A DNA stretch of 64,000 bases from Bdellovibrionales bacterium CG12_big_fil_rev_8_21_14_0_65_38_15 (GCA_002787775.1 PCUW01000010.1:62001-126000), one strand, 5' to 3'; positions 25,776 to 35,771 are shown, counted from the stretch's first letter. The notes: generated by a model not told the origin, from the letters alone. Numbers and translations: made by a program.

Positions 25776-26962
25776 GCTTTGTGGATTTTAATAAAGTGTG
25801 TTCTTTCATTAATTAATGGAATTAAAAAGAATAAAAAGACTAGGCTATAAGCTATGCCCATCGATTGAGTTGCATAGCTTAATCCTTGGTTATCAATTAG
25901 ACTTCCAAACAGTGGCCCAATTCCAATAAACAAAACTCTGACTCCCATTTGCATAATACTGTTGGCCGTGGCCCTAAAATCCGTCGTAACTCTCTTATTT
26001 AAAGCATCATTATATATAACCTGACCTAGACCTCGGCAAACCTGAAAGGCGAGACAAAATAAAATGCCAAGGATATGGTTAGTAAATGAAATTCCAAGAT
26101 AGCCAACAATTGGTAACAACCCAATTATTATTAATGCAGCAACACTACCAATCTTCTTTTCTAACTTATGAGCCGACTTGCTTACAAATGAAACCGTAAA
26201 GTTTGTAGCCGCCCAAAGAAAACCAAAATAGGTGATATTGATTCCTAGCTCATTCCAATACTTTTGAAACATCCAAACTGCTGTTAGTGTTCCCGTAAAT
26301 GAAAAGATGGCATTGATGAGTATGAAATTTAACAACTTTGATTGCTTAAATAAGCTTCTGTAAATATAGCCGATATTCTCTTTGTGAGTAGCTGTCATTT
26401 TAGTTCTAGGTGGCTCGACTAGGGTAGTGGCTACTAGCATTGGGATCCAACTGATGAAAGCTGAAATTGTGGCTAGATTATGTATATTAAAGGCAAGAAG
26501 CATTAAAACACTCGCGATCAAAGACGCCATACCTTCGCCCATGGATTGGTAATACACACTTTTTCCCAAAATTTTGATTTGTGCCTTCTTAGGATTAGTG
26601 ACCTCTAATGTATCGTAAATTAAGGCAGTGTCTGTACCAGAGCTTAGAGAGACAGCAATACCCAGGATTATTTCCGCAACAATCAGAAGCTCAAGACTTT
26701 CAGCTAGAGGAAATAAAGTAAAACCCAAGGCTTTTAAACCATGGGCCACGACTAGCGTTTTTTTTCGCCCTAAAAGATCTGAGATATAGCCTGAAGGAAT
26801 TTCAAAAATAAACACGGTAACAGCAAAAATTGATTGAAGAAGATAGACTCCTTTCATGTCGATATCTAGAGATAAAAAGAATGGCACAATGACTGGCATA
26901 ATAACCAGAAACATGGTGAAAAATTTTAAAAGGTAGATTTTAGAGATATTTTTTTCTAACAC
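25772..26962 (-). CDS. MFS transporter
   Basis: A 396-residue protein with about 12 hydrophobic segments. The loop between helices 2 and 3 reads SGYISDLLGRKKTLV, the major-facilitator motif A. Substrate is unknown; it resembles drug/metabolite effluxers in length. The gene begins 4 bases after the stop of the large RCC1-type lipoprotein, so the two may be co-transcribed. Confidence 0.85.
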   Translation of the reverse strand: MLEKNISKIYLLKFFTMFLVIMPVIVPFFLSLDIDMKGVYLLQSIFAVTVFIFEIPSGYISDLLGRKKTLVVAHGLKALGFTLFPLAESLELLIVAEIILGIAVSLSSGTDTALIYDTLEVTNPKKAQIKILGKSVYYQSMGEGMASLIASVLMLLAFNIHNLATISAFISWIPMLVATTLVEPPRTKMTATHKENIGYIYRSLFKQSKLLNFILINAIFSFTGTLTAVWMFQKYWNELGINITYFGFLWAATNFTVSFVSKSAHKLEKKIGSVAALIIIGLLPIVGYLGISFTNHILGILFCLAFQVCRGLGQVIYNDALNKRVTTDFRATANSIMQMGVRVLFIGIGPLFGSLIDNQGLSYATQSMGIAYSLVFLFFLIPLINERTHFIKIHKA

Positions 26963-26966
26963 TGAA

Positions 26967-29900
26967 TTATCTTAGTTCGACATTAGGAAGGTTGTCACCC
27001 ATATCTCCAGTGTTTGCGCCACGATCCATGGTATTACCTAAACCTAGCTGACCAAAATTGTTTTTACCCCAACATTTAAGTTCTTTATTATCTAGAACTG
27101 CACATGTTGTATCTTTGGCAAGCTTTTCAACTGTGCGTCCCGAACCTAAGTCGACTTCATTCAGGAAATCGCCCATTTCAGAGGGATTGTCGCCTAAATG
27201 AGCAGTTGATTCAGATCCTAAACCGCCTTCAGTTCCTCGGCCCCAGCATTTAAGATCATTAGAGTTAGTCACTGCACATGTTTCAGAATTATTTGTTCCT
27301 GTTACATCGAGTGCTGTTTTACCTGTTCCTAAATCGATAGCAGCGAGATTGTCTCCCATAGTACTTGCAGAGGCTCCTAGATTTGTCGAATTGCCTTGGC
27401 CCAGCTTTCCTACAGTATTTGATCCCCAACACTTAAGATTATAATTATCTAAAACGACGCAAGTTGTGTTTTGAATTGATACGCTAATTAGATTAGCAGT
27501 CCTACCTGTTCCAAGATTTACAACACCGTTGTTGTTAGGAGTCGTAGCACCGCTACCACCTCTGTTTGTTGTATCTTCAAAACCCAATTGTCCACTACTG
27601 TTTAGTCCCCAACATGTAACTGTGCTGTCATCTAAAATGACGCAAGAATGTCCAAAACCAAGATCAAAATCTATAGGGTGACGAGCTCCGAAACTTAACG
27701 GACTAGAAGGTGAGTTTTGTTGAGTTGTATTGCCAATACCAAGTTGACCGTAAGTATTATCTCCCCAGCATACGAAATCATCATTATCTAAAATGGCGCA
27801 GGCTGACTGACCGCCAGTTCCTATTTTTTTAGCAGTTCTGCCGACACCTAGATCAATATTAAGTAGGTTATCTCCCATATCACCAGAGTTAATACCTCTT
27901 GATATGGTATCACCTTGGCCTAGTTGACCAACAGAGTTATTGCCCCAACATTTTACATTTCCCGCAACCGAACGTGCACAAAAGAAGTTTCCGCCTCCAG
28001 AGATTTGTGCAGCTCTAAAATTTGTACCTAGATCAACGAAAGGTAAGTTTGCTCCCATTTCTGCAGTTTGGTCACCCTTAGATGAACTGGCATTAATTTC
28101 AAGCCCAAGTTCTCCATTTGTATTTGCACCCCAACATTTAACTTTTCCATTGTTAAAGACTGCACATTTGCTGTTTGTAGATGCTGCCAAATCAATAATT
28201 GTTCCGCCCTTAGCTGACAACGAAACTGTTGAAGACGTGGTACTTGCACCATTAAAGTAGCCAACAGATAGAGTGGAGCTATAGCTAGCGACTTGTAATG
28301 GAGTTGCTTTTAAAATAATGGTACATGTACCTGCCGCTGCGAGATTGGTTCCACATGTGCCACTACCCGTATCGTAAAATGGAGATGATAAACCGCTTAA
28401 GGCAATAGAGCTTGCGTTATATCCACCGGTGTTAGATACAGTGAACGTCGTTGTTGCTAATGGAGCTACACGATGCCATTTCGTGCCGTCATAAAGTGCG
28501 ATATCAGCTACGGCAAAATTAATAGCACCGTCTCCAAAGTTAACCGCGCCCGCTGTTGTATTTGTATAATAATCACCTACAGTCCCAGTTCCGTTGATGA
28601 GAGTCGGAGTATTTGTATTAGCATTCCAAGAACCTAAGTTTGAAGTAGGTTGAGTCGGTAGAGCAGGAATAATCCCAAAATCAAAACTGGCGCCAACATC
28701 AATTGATAGTAAAGCAGGATTCGCTCCAGTACCTTGAACAGAGCGAGTCGATGTTTGTGTTGATACTCCGTTATTATAGTCAATAACAATCGTATCAGAT
28801 GATAATCCTGTAACTGTAGGTGAATATTCAATATCTATGTTACAGCTGTTACCTCCAGTAAGGCTGGATGTACAAGTACCACTTGTCCCTGGAAAAACTC
28901 CACCTGTAAAATTGAACGGCGTAGCTAAACCAATTTCGCTAATACTACTGGCTGTAAATACACCAATATTTGTTACGGTAAAGATATGTGTAGATGATCC
29001 ACCTGTCGCAACAGTACCAAAATCATAAGGGTTCGAATCTGATATTGTTAAGCTAGCAGGAGTAACAGCCGTACCACTAATGGCAATTGTTGAGTTCGTA
29101 ACGGACGCACCATTATTGTATTGCAAATCTAATGTATCTGTAGGTGTTGAGACTCCAACAGGAGAGAAGGAGATTTCTATTGTACAGTTTCCAGCCGCCG
29201 GTATATTTACACCACATGATCCACCTGTACCTGGATATGATCCTCCCGAAAAACTAAATGGTGCAGCTAAGCCAACTTCATTCGTTCCAGTTGCAACATA
29301 CCCGCCAGTATTAGTTATAGTTATGGTTTGATTTTGCTGCCCACCGACAGGTAGAACTCCAAAATCATAACTAGCACCAACATCAAAACTAAGAAAGGCA
29401 GGATTTAGCACTTCAATATTAATTGTTATACTATCTGTGCCTCCGTTATTACTGGCAGTGATAGTATAAACTTGATCAGCACTAGCGGCAGTTGGAGTAC
29501 CAGAAATAGCACCTGTTGAAGTATTAAAGGAGAGCCCAGCTGGTAGTGAAGGTGAAATTGAATAACTTGTTGCAACACCAGTTGATAAAGTTGGGACGTT
29601 TGATGCAATCGTTAAACCAACAATATAGGAATCATCATTTGAAGTATAGCCTGAGAATATTGGTGCTTCATCTAAAACAGAAAGTGTTAAAACAAATGTA
29701 TCTGATCCTCCTGGGCCTGTTGCGGTAATAGTATAGTTACTACTAACAGTGGAAGTTGTAGGAGTTCCTGTAATATCACCTGTGGTAGCATTTAAGGCTA
29801 AGCCTGCAGGTAAGGCCGGTGCAACTGTATATGCAGTTACTTCTCCGCCGATATTTAAAGGAGAATTAGTAGTGATAGCAGTGTTGTATGGATAGTCAGC

Positions 29901-30737
29901 ACTACTAGAAGTGTAGCTAGAAATCGCCGGAGCAATTAGTGGAACTTCAAGGAAAATTTCAGTTTCTGAACCTGAAGAATAAAGAAGATTATTTCCACTA
30001 CCATTGAATATTGATGAATCAAAATTAAAATCAATTTGATTCCCAAGACAATTAGACTGTGAATAAGTCTCAATTGTAAAATCAAATAAATCAATTGTAG
30101 ATTGACCAACTGGAACGACAAAGATTGTCGAAGTACTTGATAGAGATGTTGAGGTTTCATTTAAACAGCTAGAACTCATTGATTCCGACAGACTTCCATC
30201 CGGAGAGTTTTCATTAAACTTTACTTTAAAAGAAGCAGCACTACCTTTTGTTGCAGCACCATCACAATTTTGGCCTTGAGTTTTTGAAGTTATGTCGTCA
30301 CAGATAATAAATTTAAGTGGATTAAAAGAGTTCCCAGTTCTGTAAGCACCAGGAGCAAAGTTAGTATTTGTACAATCTGAATCAGTCATTGTGATACTAA
30401 CGTTTGAAGCTTGACCCTGAAGAGTTGTTTCACTTACACCACATTTTACTGAGGATTCTAAAGCATTGCCTGAATACCAGCCTACGGCGTAAAAACTCCA
30501 ATCCCCTTGAGCCAAATTAATATTCTTGACGACATTATCATCTGGAAAAGCTGCGGCTAATTTTTCACCATTTGGGCCAAGTCCCCAAACCATCACTCCA
30601 CCAGAAAAATAACCACCACCTAAAAAACCGGCTTTCACAGACAGATTGGTGGTGACTTTCTTTTTGCCAGAACATGATGAAGTTATGACAAATATTAGGC
30701 ACATTAAAAATATGGAATAAAACCTAGCGGATTGAAT
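26967..30737 (-). CDS. Large RCC1-repeat/Ig-like lipoprotein
   Basis: About 1,256 residues. The signal peptide ends in the lipobox VITSSC, so it is a lipoprotein. It is followed by two putative-Ig (He_PIG) repeats (PALPAGLALNATTGDITGTPT and a near copy), four choice-of-anchor-D-like repeats (each opening with a YDFG- or FDFG-type strand), and about seven RCC1-like repeats (CAVFNNGKVKCWGANTNGELG and similar) forming a propeller. Choosing ATG 30704 leaves a short signal; AAGGAG is 7 bases before an in-frame ATT at 30737, giving a better N terminus (MQSARFYSIFL). The role is probably surface adhesion or binding, by analogy only. Confidence 0.75.
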   Translation of the reverse strand: MQSARFYSIFLMCLIFVITSSCSGKKKVTTNLSVKAGFLGGGYFSGGVMVWGLGPNGEKLAAAFPDDNVVKNINLAQGDWSFYAVGWYSGNALESSVKCGVSETTLQGQASNVSITMTDSDCTNTNFAPGAYRTGNSFNPLKFIICDDITSKTQGQNCDGAATKGSAASFKVKFNENSPDGSLSESMSSSCLNETSTSLSSTSTIFVVPVGQSTIDLFDFTIETYSQSNCLGNQIDFNFDSSIFNGSGNNLLYSSGSETEIFLEVPLIAPAISSYTSSSADYPYNTAITTNSPLNIGGEVTAYTVAPALPAGLALNATTGDITGTPTTSTVSSNYTITATGPGGSDTFVLTLSVLDEAPIFSGYTSNDDSYIVGLTIASNVPTLSTGVATSYSISPSLPAGLSFNTSTGAISGTPTAASADQVYTITASNNGGTDSITINIEVLNPAFLSFDVGASYDFGVLPVGGQQNQTITITNTGGYVATGTNEVGLAAPFSFSGGSYPGTGGSCGVNIPAAGNCTIEISFSPVGVSTPTDTLDLQYNNGASVTNSTIAISGTAVTPASLTISDSNPYDFGTVATGGSSTHIFTVTNIGVFTASSISEIGLATPFNFTGGVFPGTSGTCTSSLTGGNSCNIDIEYSPTVTGLSSDTIVIDYNNGVSTQTSTRSVQGTGANPALLSIDVGASFDFGIIPALPTQPTSNLGSWNANTNTPTLINGTGTVGDYYTNTTAGAVNFGDGAINFAVADIALYDGTKWHRVAPLATTTFTVSNTGGYNASSIALSGLSSPFYDTGSGTCGTNLAAAGTCTIILKATPLQVASYSSTLSVGYFNGASTTSSTVSLSAKGGTIIDLAASTNSKCAVFNNGKVKCWGANTNGELGLEINASSSKGDQTAEMGANLPFVDLGTNFRAAQISGGGNFFCARSVAGNVKCWGNNSVGQLGQGDTISRGINSGDMGDNLLNIDLGVGRTAKKIGTGGQSACAILDNDDFVCWGDNTYGQLGIGNTTQQNSPSSPLSFGARHPIDFDLGFGHSCVILDDSTVTCWGLNSSGQLGFEDTTNRGGSGATTPNNNGVVNLGTGRTANLISVSIQNTTCVVLDNYNLKCWGSNTVGKLGQGNSTNLGASASTMGDNLAAIDLGTGKTALDVTGTNNSETCAVTNSNDLKCWGRGTEGGLGSESTAHLGDNPSEMGDFLNEVDLGSGRTVEKLAKDTTCAVLDNKELKCWGKNNFGQLGLGNTMDRGANTGDMGDNLPNVELR

Positions 30738-30905
30738 GATAATGCTCCTTAATACTCTACATGGCTTATCGGTATGTAAGAGTATATATTTTAAGTAATT
30801 TTTATTGATTTTATATGTTTAAGTAACTGTTTTTATTGGCTTTGTGTTTAATTACTAAAAGCTTAATTGCCTCAATAGCTTGTCACTAATTCCAAGGAGA
30901 GCATG

Positions 30906-31076
30906 ATGTTTGGCTTATTTAAAAAGGATCCCGTAAAAGAGCTGGAAAAACGCTATGCTGAACTCATGGAGCAGGCAATGAAAAAGCAGCAAAATGGAGA
31001 TATTGAAGGTTATTCAAACCTTACGTTTAAAGCCGAAGAAGTTTTAAAAGAAATTGAGAAAATAAAAAAGAATTAA
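30906..31076 (+). CDS. DUF6435 (Lacal_2735-type) small protein
   Basis: A 56-residue charged helical protein, MFGLFKKDPVKELEKRYAEL followed by MEQAMKKQQNGDIEGY. This pattern is that of the small DUF6435 family, of unknown function. AAGGAG lies 6 bases before ATG 30906; an ATG at 30903 is too close. The photolyase gene begins 2 bases after its stop, so they form an operon. Confidence 0.75.
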   Translation: MFGLFKKDPVKELEKRYAELMEQAMKKQQNGDIEGYSNLTFKAEEVLKEIEKIKKN

Positions 31077-31078
31077 AT

Positions 31079-32167
31079 GTGGATAATGTCTTACTTATCT
31101 CAGGCAATATCTCACGAGCTATTAATAGCGGTAGTTTAGATGAAATCTATTATTTAAAAAATCCTCATAGTGATATCCAATCTCAGGCTATTGGGCATGA
31201 ATTTGAGATATTAAAAAAATATCTTCCTTCAATAAAAAGAATAACTTCGATAAATATGATACCAACTCATAAAGCTGTAACCTTTTTTGGATGGAATGCT
31301 TGCGACGAAGTTGAAAGTTTAAAAGTTTTCAAAAATGCTAAAGTAGCTAAAGCGAATAGGCTATTTGAATCAGTCAACTTTGAAAAATTAAAAAACTTTA
31401 CTCAATTTCGACAGATAAATGAACCTTTATTACCTTTTAGTTATGATCTTCCTTCAAATCTAATTATTGATAATGAGGTTATGGATCATCTGAATTGGTA
31501 TTTTTATGAAACTCATTTAGCGAAGACTTACTTTGAAGATAGAAATGGCGTTATAGGAAAAGAGTATTCCACAAAACTATCATCTTTTTTAAGTACAGGA
31601 AGGCTGGATGTTAGATTCTTGTATAATTATATAAAAACCTATGAAGCTACTCATGGTTCAAATAAATCTACCTACTGGATTATATTTGAGCTTCTTTGGC
31701 GTGAGTTTTTCTACTGGAGCTATCAAAAACATTCAACCAAGTTCTTTTCTAAAAATGGCTTATCAGGGCCACTAGATTTTAGCCCATTTAAAAAAGATCG
31801 TGATTTTCTCGATTTGTTTAAAGATGATCCATTTATGTTGGCCGTTATATCAGAGCTACAGATGAGTGGATTTGTTTCAAATCGATTTAGACAAGTTTTC
31901 GCCAGCTCATTGATCAATAATTATAAACTAGATTGGCGTGAGGGAGCTTATTTGTTTGAGAGGTTTCTCATTGATTACGATGTTTATTCAAATTATGGCA
32001 ATTGGCAGTACCTGGCAGGAGTTGGACATGATCCAAGAGGTAAGCGAATGTTTGATACATTGAAGCAAATATCTACCTATGACAAAAACTATGATTATAT
32101 TAAGTTATGGACTAGGTACCAATCAACACTAGAAATTAAAAACCTTTTGGAAAAAATCTATCTCTAG
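31079..32167 (+). CDS. Cryptochrome/photolyase FAD-domain protein, shortened N terminus
   Basis: A 362-residue protein. The C-terminal helical FAD domain is well preserved and cryptochrome-DASH-like: EYSTKLSSFLSTGRL, TYWIIFELLWREFFYW, ELQMSGFVSNRFRQ, LIDYDVYSNYGNWQYLAG and VGHDPRGKRMF. The normal N-terminal Rossmann antenna domain (about 200 residues, with the FRNDLR motif) is reduced to about 115 divergent residues, and total length is well below the usual 430-500. The start is GTG, 2 bases after the DUF6435 stop. It may still repair DNA or sense light; the antenna chromophore site is probably lost. Confidence 0.8.
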   Translation: MDNVLLISGNISRAINSGSLDEIYYLKNPHSDIQSQAIGHEFEILKKYLPSIKRITSINMIPTHKAVTFFGWNACDEVESLKVFKNAKVAKANRLFESVNFEKLKNFTQFRQINEPLLPFSYDLPSNLIIDNEVMDHLNWYFYETHLAKTYFEDRNGVIGKEYSTKLSSFLSTGRLDVRFLYNYIKTYEATHGSNKSTYWIIFELLWREFFYWSYQKHSTKFFSKNGLSGPLDFSPFKKDRDFLDLFKDDPFMLAVISELQMSGFVSNRFRQVFASSLINNYKLDWREGAYLFERFLIDYDVYSNYGNWQYLAGVGHDPRGKRMFDTLKQISTYDKNYDYIKLWTRYQSTLEIKNLLEKIYL

Positions 32168-32209
32168 AGAGTATTTGTATTTAAGTTAAAAAAATTGTTT
32201 AATTTATAG

Positions 32210-33475
32210 ATGAAAAAAACTCATCTCTCAACTGAAGTCATCGCTGGTTTTACTACCTTTTTAACAATGAGTTATATTATTGTGGTTAACCCAGCTATCT
32301 TAGCAAGCGATGGCACCGGTATGTCTTTTTCTGGGGTCCTAACAGCAACTGTCCTTATTAGTTTTTTGAGCACTTTATTGATGGGACTTTTTGCCAAACT
32401 TCCCTTTGCCCTCGCTCCCGGAATGGGGATTAATACCTTTTTTACATTTACCATAATCCTAGGCCATAAGATTCCTTGGCAAGAAGCTCTTGGTTTAGTC
32501 TTTTGGTCTGGAGTTTTCTTTTTAATTATTTCATTAACCAGTCTTAGGCAAAAGATTGTTCAAGCAATTCCTAAACATCTTCGCCTAGGTATGTCTTGCG
32601 GTATTGGACTCTTCTTAACTTTTATTGGACTTAAAAACGCCTCTATTATTCAATCAAGCCCGGCGACTTTCGTCACACACGCACCGCTTTCATGGGAGTT
32701 GGGGCTTGCTGTGATTGGATTATTTATTTGTCTTTTCTTTCTTAGAAAGAAAAACCCAGCAAGTTTTTTGATTGGAATCGTCTCGGTCACTTTGATCTCT
32801 TTACTCGCCAACAAAGTTGCTCTTCCAATATCAATATTTTCTATGCCTGATTTTAGTACAACTTTCTTTAAACTTGATATTTGGGCCGCTCTAAAAGTCT
32901 CATCAATCCCAATAATCTTGACACTTATCATTACTGATCTTTTTGATTCGGTTTCTAGTTTTATTGGAGTTTCTACGAGTGCTAATTTACTTGATGAGAA
33001 TAATGAGCCTAAAAATCTCAAACAAGCCTTATTTGTTGATGCGGTAGCGACGTTCTTTTCTTCTTTATTTGGTACATCGGCAGCGACGACATTTATTGAA
33101 AGTTCCGCAGGAGTTGAAGCGGGTGGACGAACAGGGATGACAGCGATCGTAACGAGTTTATGCTTTTTACCTTTTTTATTCTTATCTCCACTTTTAAGTA
33201 TTATTCCAATTTATGCAACGGCCCCTATACTAATTATTGTTGGCTCGCTCATGTTTAAGAATATAACTCAGCTAAATTTCAATAAAATTGAAGATACGCT
33301 CCCCGTTTTTCTGACGATCGTTCTTATTCCATTAACATTTTCGATTTCACAAGGAATCATGTGGGGCTTTTTTAGCCATGTTCTTCTTTATGCTCTAAGT
33401 GGAAGAAGTAAAGAATTAAAGCCCCTCATGATTGTTCTAGGCCTTGGTGGCTTCTTGTTTATCGCTTATTCATAA
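32210..33475 (+). CDS. NCS2/AzgA-type purine permease
   Basis: A 421-residue inner-membrane protein with about 12-13 hydrophobic segments. The opening STEVIAGFTTFLTMSYIIVVNP, the LAPGMGINTFFTF and the FGTSAATTFIESSAGVEAGGRTG segments are those of the adenine/guanine/hypoxanthine AzgA group. It would import purine bases with a cation. The exact substrate is not resolved. The ATG has no strong Shine-Dalgarno sequence. Confidence 0.9.
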   Translation: MKKTHLSTEVIAGFTTFLTMSYIIVVNPAILASDGTGMSFSGVLTATVLISFLSTLLMGLFAKLPFALAPGMGINTFFTFTIILGHKIPWQEALGLVFWSGVFFLIISLTSLRQKIVQAIPKHLRLGMSCGIGLFLTFIGLKNASIIQSSPATFVTHAPLSWELGLAVIGLFICLFFLRKKNPASFLIGIVSVTLISLLANKVALPISIFSMPDFSTTFFKLDIWAALKVSSIPIILTLIITDLFDSVSSFIGVSTSANLLDENNEPKNLKQALFVDAVATFFSSLFGTSAATTFIESSAGVEAGGRTGMTAIVTSLCFLPFLFLSPLLSIIPIYATAPILIIVGSLMFKNITQLNFNKIEDTLPVFLTIVLIPLTFSISQGIMWGFFSHVLLYALSGRSKELKPLMIVLGLGGFLFIAYS

Positions 33476-33606
33476 TCATGATTTCAATGACTTAGCATCT
33501 TTTTCATAGTTTTTCTCTATTAAGCTATAAATTCTTATGATTTCAATCTATCTGCTGCTTGCCGTAAAGTTATTTAAGAGAACAACTAACCCCACAAGGA
33601 GTAATC

Positions 33607-34173
33607 ATGGGAACTTTAATTAATAGTCAACTTCCAGAATTTAAAGCTCAAGCTTTTCATAATGGAGATTTCAAAACATTTACTAATACAGATCTAAAAG
33701 GTAAGTGGTCAGTCTTTTTCTTTTATCCAGCTGACTTCACCTTTGTTTGCCCAACTGAGCTTGGAGACATGGCAGATCAGTACTCACAGTTTAAAGAAAT
33801 GGGCGTAGAGATTTATTCAGTTAGTACTGATACACACTTCACTCATAAAGCTTGGCACGATACTTCTGATACAATTAAGAAGATTAAATACCCAATGCTA
33901 GCTGATCCAACTGGTCACCTTGCCAAATCTTTTGGTGTTTATATTGAAGAAGAAGGCCTTGCTTACAGAGGTACTTTCTTGATTAATCCAGAAGGTCAAA
34001 TCAAATTGGCAGAAATTAACGACAATGGAATTGGGCGTAATGCTGATGAGCTTTTAAGAAAAGTTAAAGCTGCTCAGTATATTGCAAAAAACCCAAATGA
34101 AGTTTGTCCTGCTAAATGGAAAGAAGGCGCGGCTACTTTAAAGCCAGGCCTTGATCTTGTAGGTAAAATTTAA
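33607..34173 (+). CDS. ahpC: Alkyl hydroperoxide reductase subunit C
   Basis: A 188-residue typical 2-Cys peroxiredoxin that reduces H2O2 and organic peroxides. Peroxidatic Cys48 is in DFTFVCPTELGD, and resolving Cys167 is in EVCPAKWKEG. Length and sequence match bacterial AhpC. AAGGAG precedes ATG 33607. The ahpF gene follows after a hairpin, so they form a unit that couples NADH oxidation to peroxide removal. Confidence 0.97.
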   Translation: MGTLINSQLPEFKAQAFHNGDFKTFTNTDLKGKWSVFFFYPADFTFVCPTELGDMADQYSQFKEMGVEIYSVSTDTHFTHKAWHDTSDTIKKIKYPMLADPTGHLAKSFGVYIEEEGLAYRGTFLINPEGQIKLAEINDNGIGRNADELLRKVKAAQYIAKNPNEVCPAKWKEGAATLKPGLDLVGKI

Positions 34174-34187
34174 GTTTAAAGAAAATT

Positions 34188-34208
34188 GGGGATGGCCTTG
34201 CCATCCCC
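34188..34208 (+). terminator. Hairpin between ahpC and ahpF (attenuator-like)
   Basis: GGGGATGG (34188-34195) and CCATCCCC (34201-34208) form an 8-bp GC-rich stem with a CCTTG loop. The sequence after it is ATCTTTAG, without a long T-run, so it is probably a partial terminator or a stabilising stem that lets more ahpC than ahpF accumulate. Confidence 0.55.
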
Positions 34209-34230
34209 ATCTTTAGACCAAGGACAATTT

Positions 34231-35769
34231 ATGTTAGATCAAAATATTATTGAGCAATTAAAGTCAGTCTTTGAGAAACTTGAAACTAAAGTTATTCTCA
34301 AATTAAACAAATCAAGTCATGCAAATCAAGCTGAACTTGAAAAAATGCTAGAGCAAGTTTCAAGTACTTCTTCTTTGATTGAGCTTGTTAATAGTGACAT
34401 TGAAACTGTTGTACCCGAGTTTTCAATTCAAGATAAAAATGTAAAATTTAGAGGCATTCCAAGCGGTCATGAGTTTACATCATTGATTCTTGCTATCCTC
34501 AATTCTGACGGAAAAGGAAAATTTCCCGATGAAATGATACTCAACAGAATTAAAGCATTAAAAGGTCCAATAAACCTTAAAACATATATCTCTCTTTCCT
34601 GTGAAAATTGTCCTGATGTTGTTCAGGCACTCAATATGATGGCAATTCTACATTCAGACTTCACTCACACAATGATAGACGGTGCTTATGAACAAGATGA
34701 GATTGCACGTCTTGGAATTCAAGGAGTACCATCAGTCGTTTCAAACGATAAGCTCATTAGTGCTGGCAAAATTTCTCTTGTCGATCTTCTTGCTAAATTA
34801 GAAGCAGAGTTTGGAATTAATGAATCTGAAGCTAGCTCAGTGAATAAAGATCTAGGTGAGTTTGATGTGGTTGTTATTGGAGGTGGCCCTGCCGGTGCAT
34901 CTGCTGCTATTTATACTGCTAGAAAAGGCATGAAGACAGCAATTTTGGCCGAAAAAATTGGAGGTCAAGTTAAGGATACTAAAGGAATTGAAAATTTAAT
35001 CTCTGTTCCTTATACAGAAGGCCCAGCACTTTCAGCACAACTTGCTAAGCATATTGCAGAATATCCGATCAAGCTCTTAGAGCATCGTCGAGTCAAAACG
35101 ATTTCAAAAGATGGCGTTAAGCATATCGAACTAGAAAGTGGCGAGTTTTTAAAAGCTAAGTCAATTGTCATAACGACAGGTGCAAATTGGCGAAAACTTG
35201 GGGTAGAAGGCGAAAATGAGTATGTCGGGCGCGGCGTTGCTTATTGCCCTCACTGTGATGGGCCTTACTATAAGGGTAAGAAAGTAGCCGTCGTTGGTGG
35301 TGGTAACTCTGGTGTTGAAGCTGCTATTGATTTGGCGGGTCTCGTTCGTGAACTCATTGTCTTTGAGTTTATGGATACACTTAAAGCTGATAAAGTTTTA
35401 GTTGATAAACTTAAGTCTCTTCCAAATGTATCGATCGTAACAAATGCTAGAACCTCACAAGTGATAGGGGACGGCGCAAAAGTCACTGCCATTGAATACG
35501 TTGATCGTAAAACAGAAGAGACTGTTAAAGTTGATCTTGACGGGATTTTTGTACAAATCGGTCTTCTTCCAAATAGTGGTTTCGTAAAAGATATCGTTGA
35601 AACAACCAAATTTGGTGAAATCGTTATTGATAATAAAGGTAGAACCAACGTTAAAGGTATTTACGCTGCAGGTGATGTTACCACTGTGCCTTACAAGCAA
35701 ATTATCATTGCGATGGGAGAGGGAGCGAAAGCTGGTCTCGCCGCATTTGAAGATCAGATGCTGAACTAA
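34231..35769 (+). CDS. ahpF: Alkyl hydroperoxide reductase subunit F
   Basis: A 512-residue FAD/NADH flavoprotein that reduces AhpC. The N-terminal double-thioredoxin domain has Cys124-Cys127 (SCENCPDVV). The FAD site GGGPAGASAAIYTARKG, the CPHC redox pair Cys339-Cys342 and the NADH site VVGGGNSGVEAA follow in order, as in E. coli AhpF. The frame opens at 34186 inside the hairpin, but AAGGAC lies before ATG 34231, and the family start agrees. Confidence 0.96.
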   Translation: MLDQNIIEQLKSVFEKLETKVILKLNKSSHANQAELEKMLEQVSSTSSLIELVNSDIETVVPEFSIQDKNVKFRGIPSGHEFTSLILAILNSDGKGKFPDEMILNRIKALKGPINLKTYISLSCENCPDVVQALNMMAILHSDFTHTMIDGAYEQDEIARLGIQGVPSVVSNDKLISAGKISLVDLLAKLEAEFGINESEASSVNKDLGEFDVVVIGGGPAGASAAIYTARKGMKTAILAEKIGGQVKDTKGIENLISVPYTEGPALSAQLAKHIAEYPIKLLEHRRVKTISKDGVKHIELESGEFLKAKSIVITTGANWRKLGVEGENEYVGRGVAYCPHCDGPYYKGKKVAVVGGGNSGVEAAIDLAGLVRELIVFEFMDTLKADKVLVDKLKSLPNVSIVTNARTSQVIGDGAKVTAIEYVDRKTEETVKVDLDGIFVQIGLLPNSGFVKDIVETTKFGEIVIDNKGRTNVKGIYAAGDVTTVPYKQIIIAMGEGAKAGLAAFEDQMLN

Positions 35770-35771
35770 AA

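Noticed and set aside
27940-28260. Open frame of 106 codons on the plus strand inside the RCC1 lipoprotein
   Set aside because: It is antisense to the RCC1 repeats, whose composition keeps long frames open.
32165-32209. Purine riboswitch before the NCS2 permease
   Set aside because: Only 42 bases separate the genes and no aptamer-like pairing is visible.
33476-33606. OxyR or PerR box before ahpC
   Set aside because: No stretch matches either consensus well enough to report, although such control would be expected.
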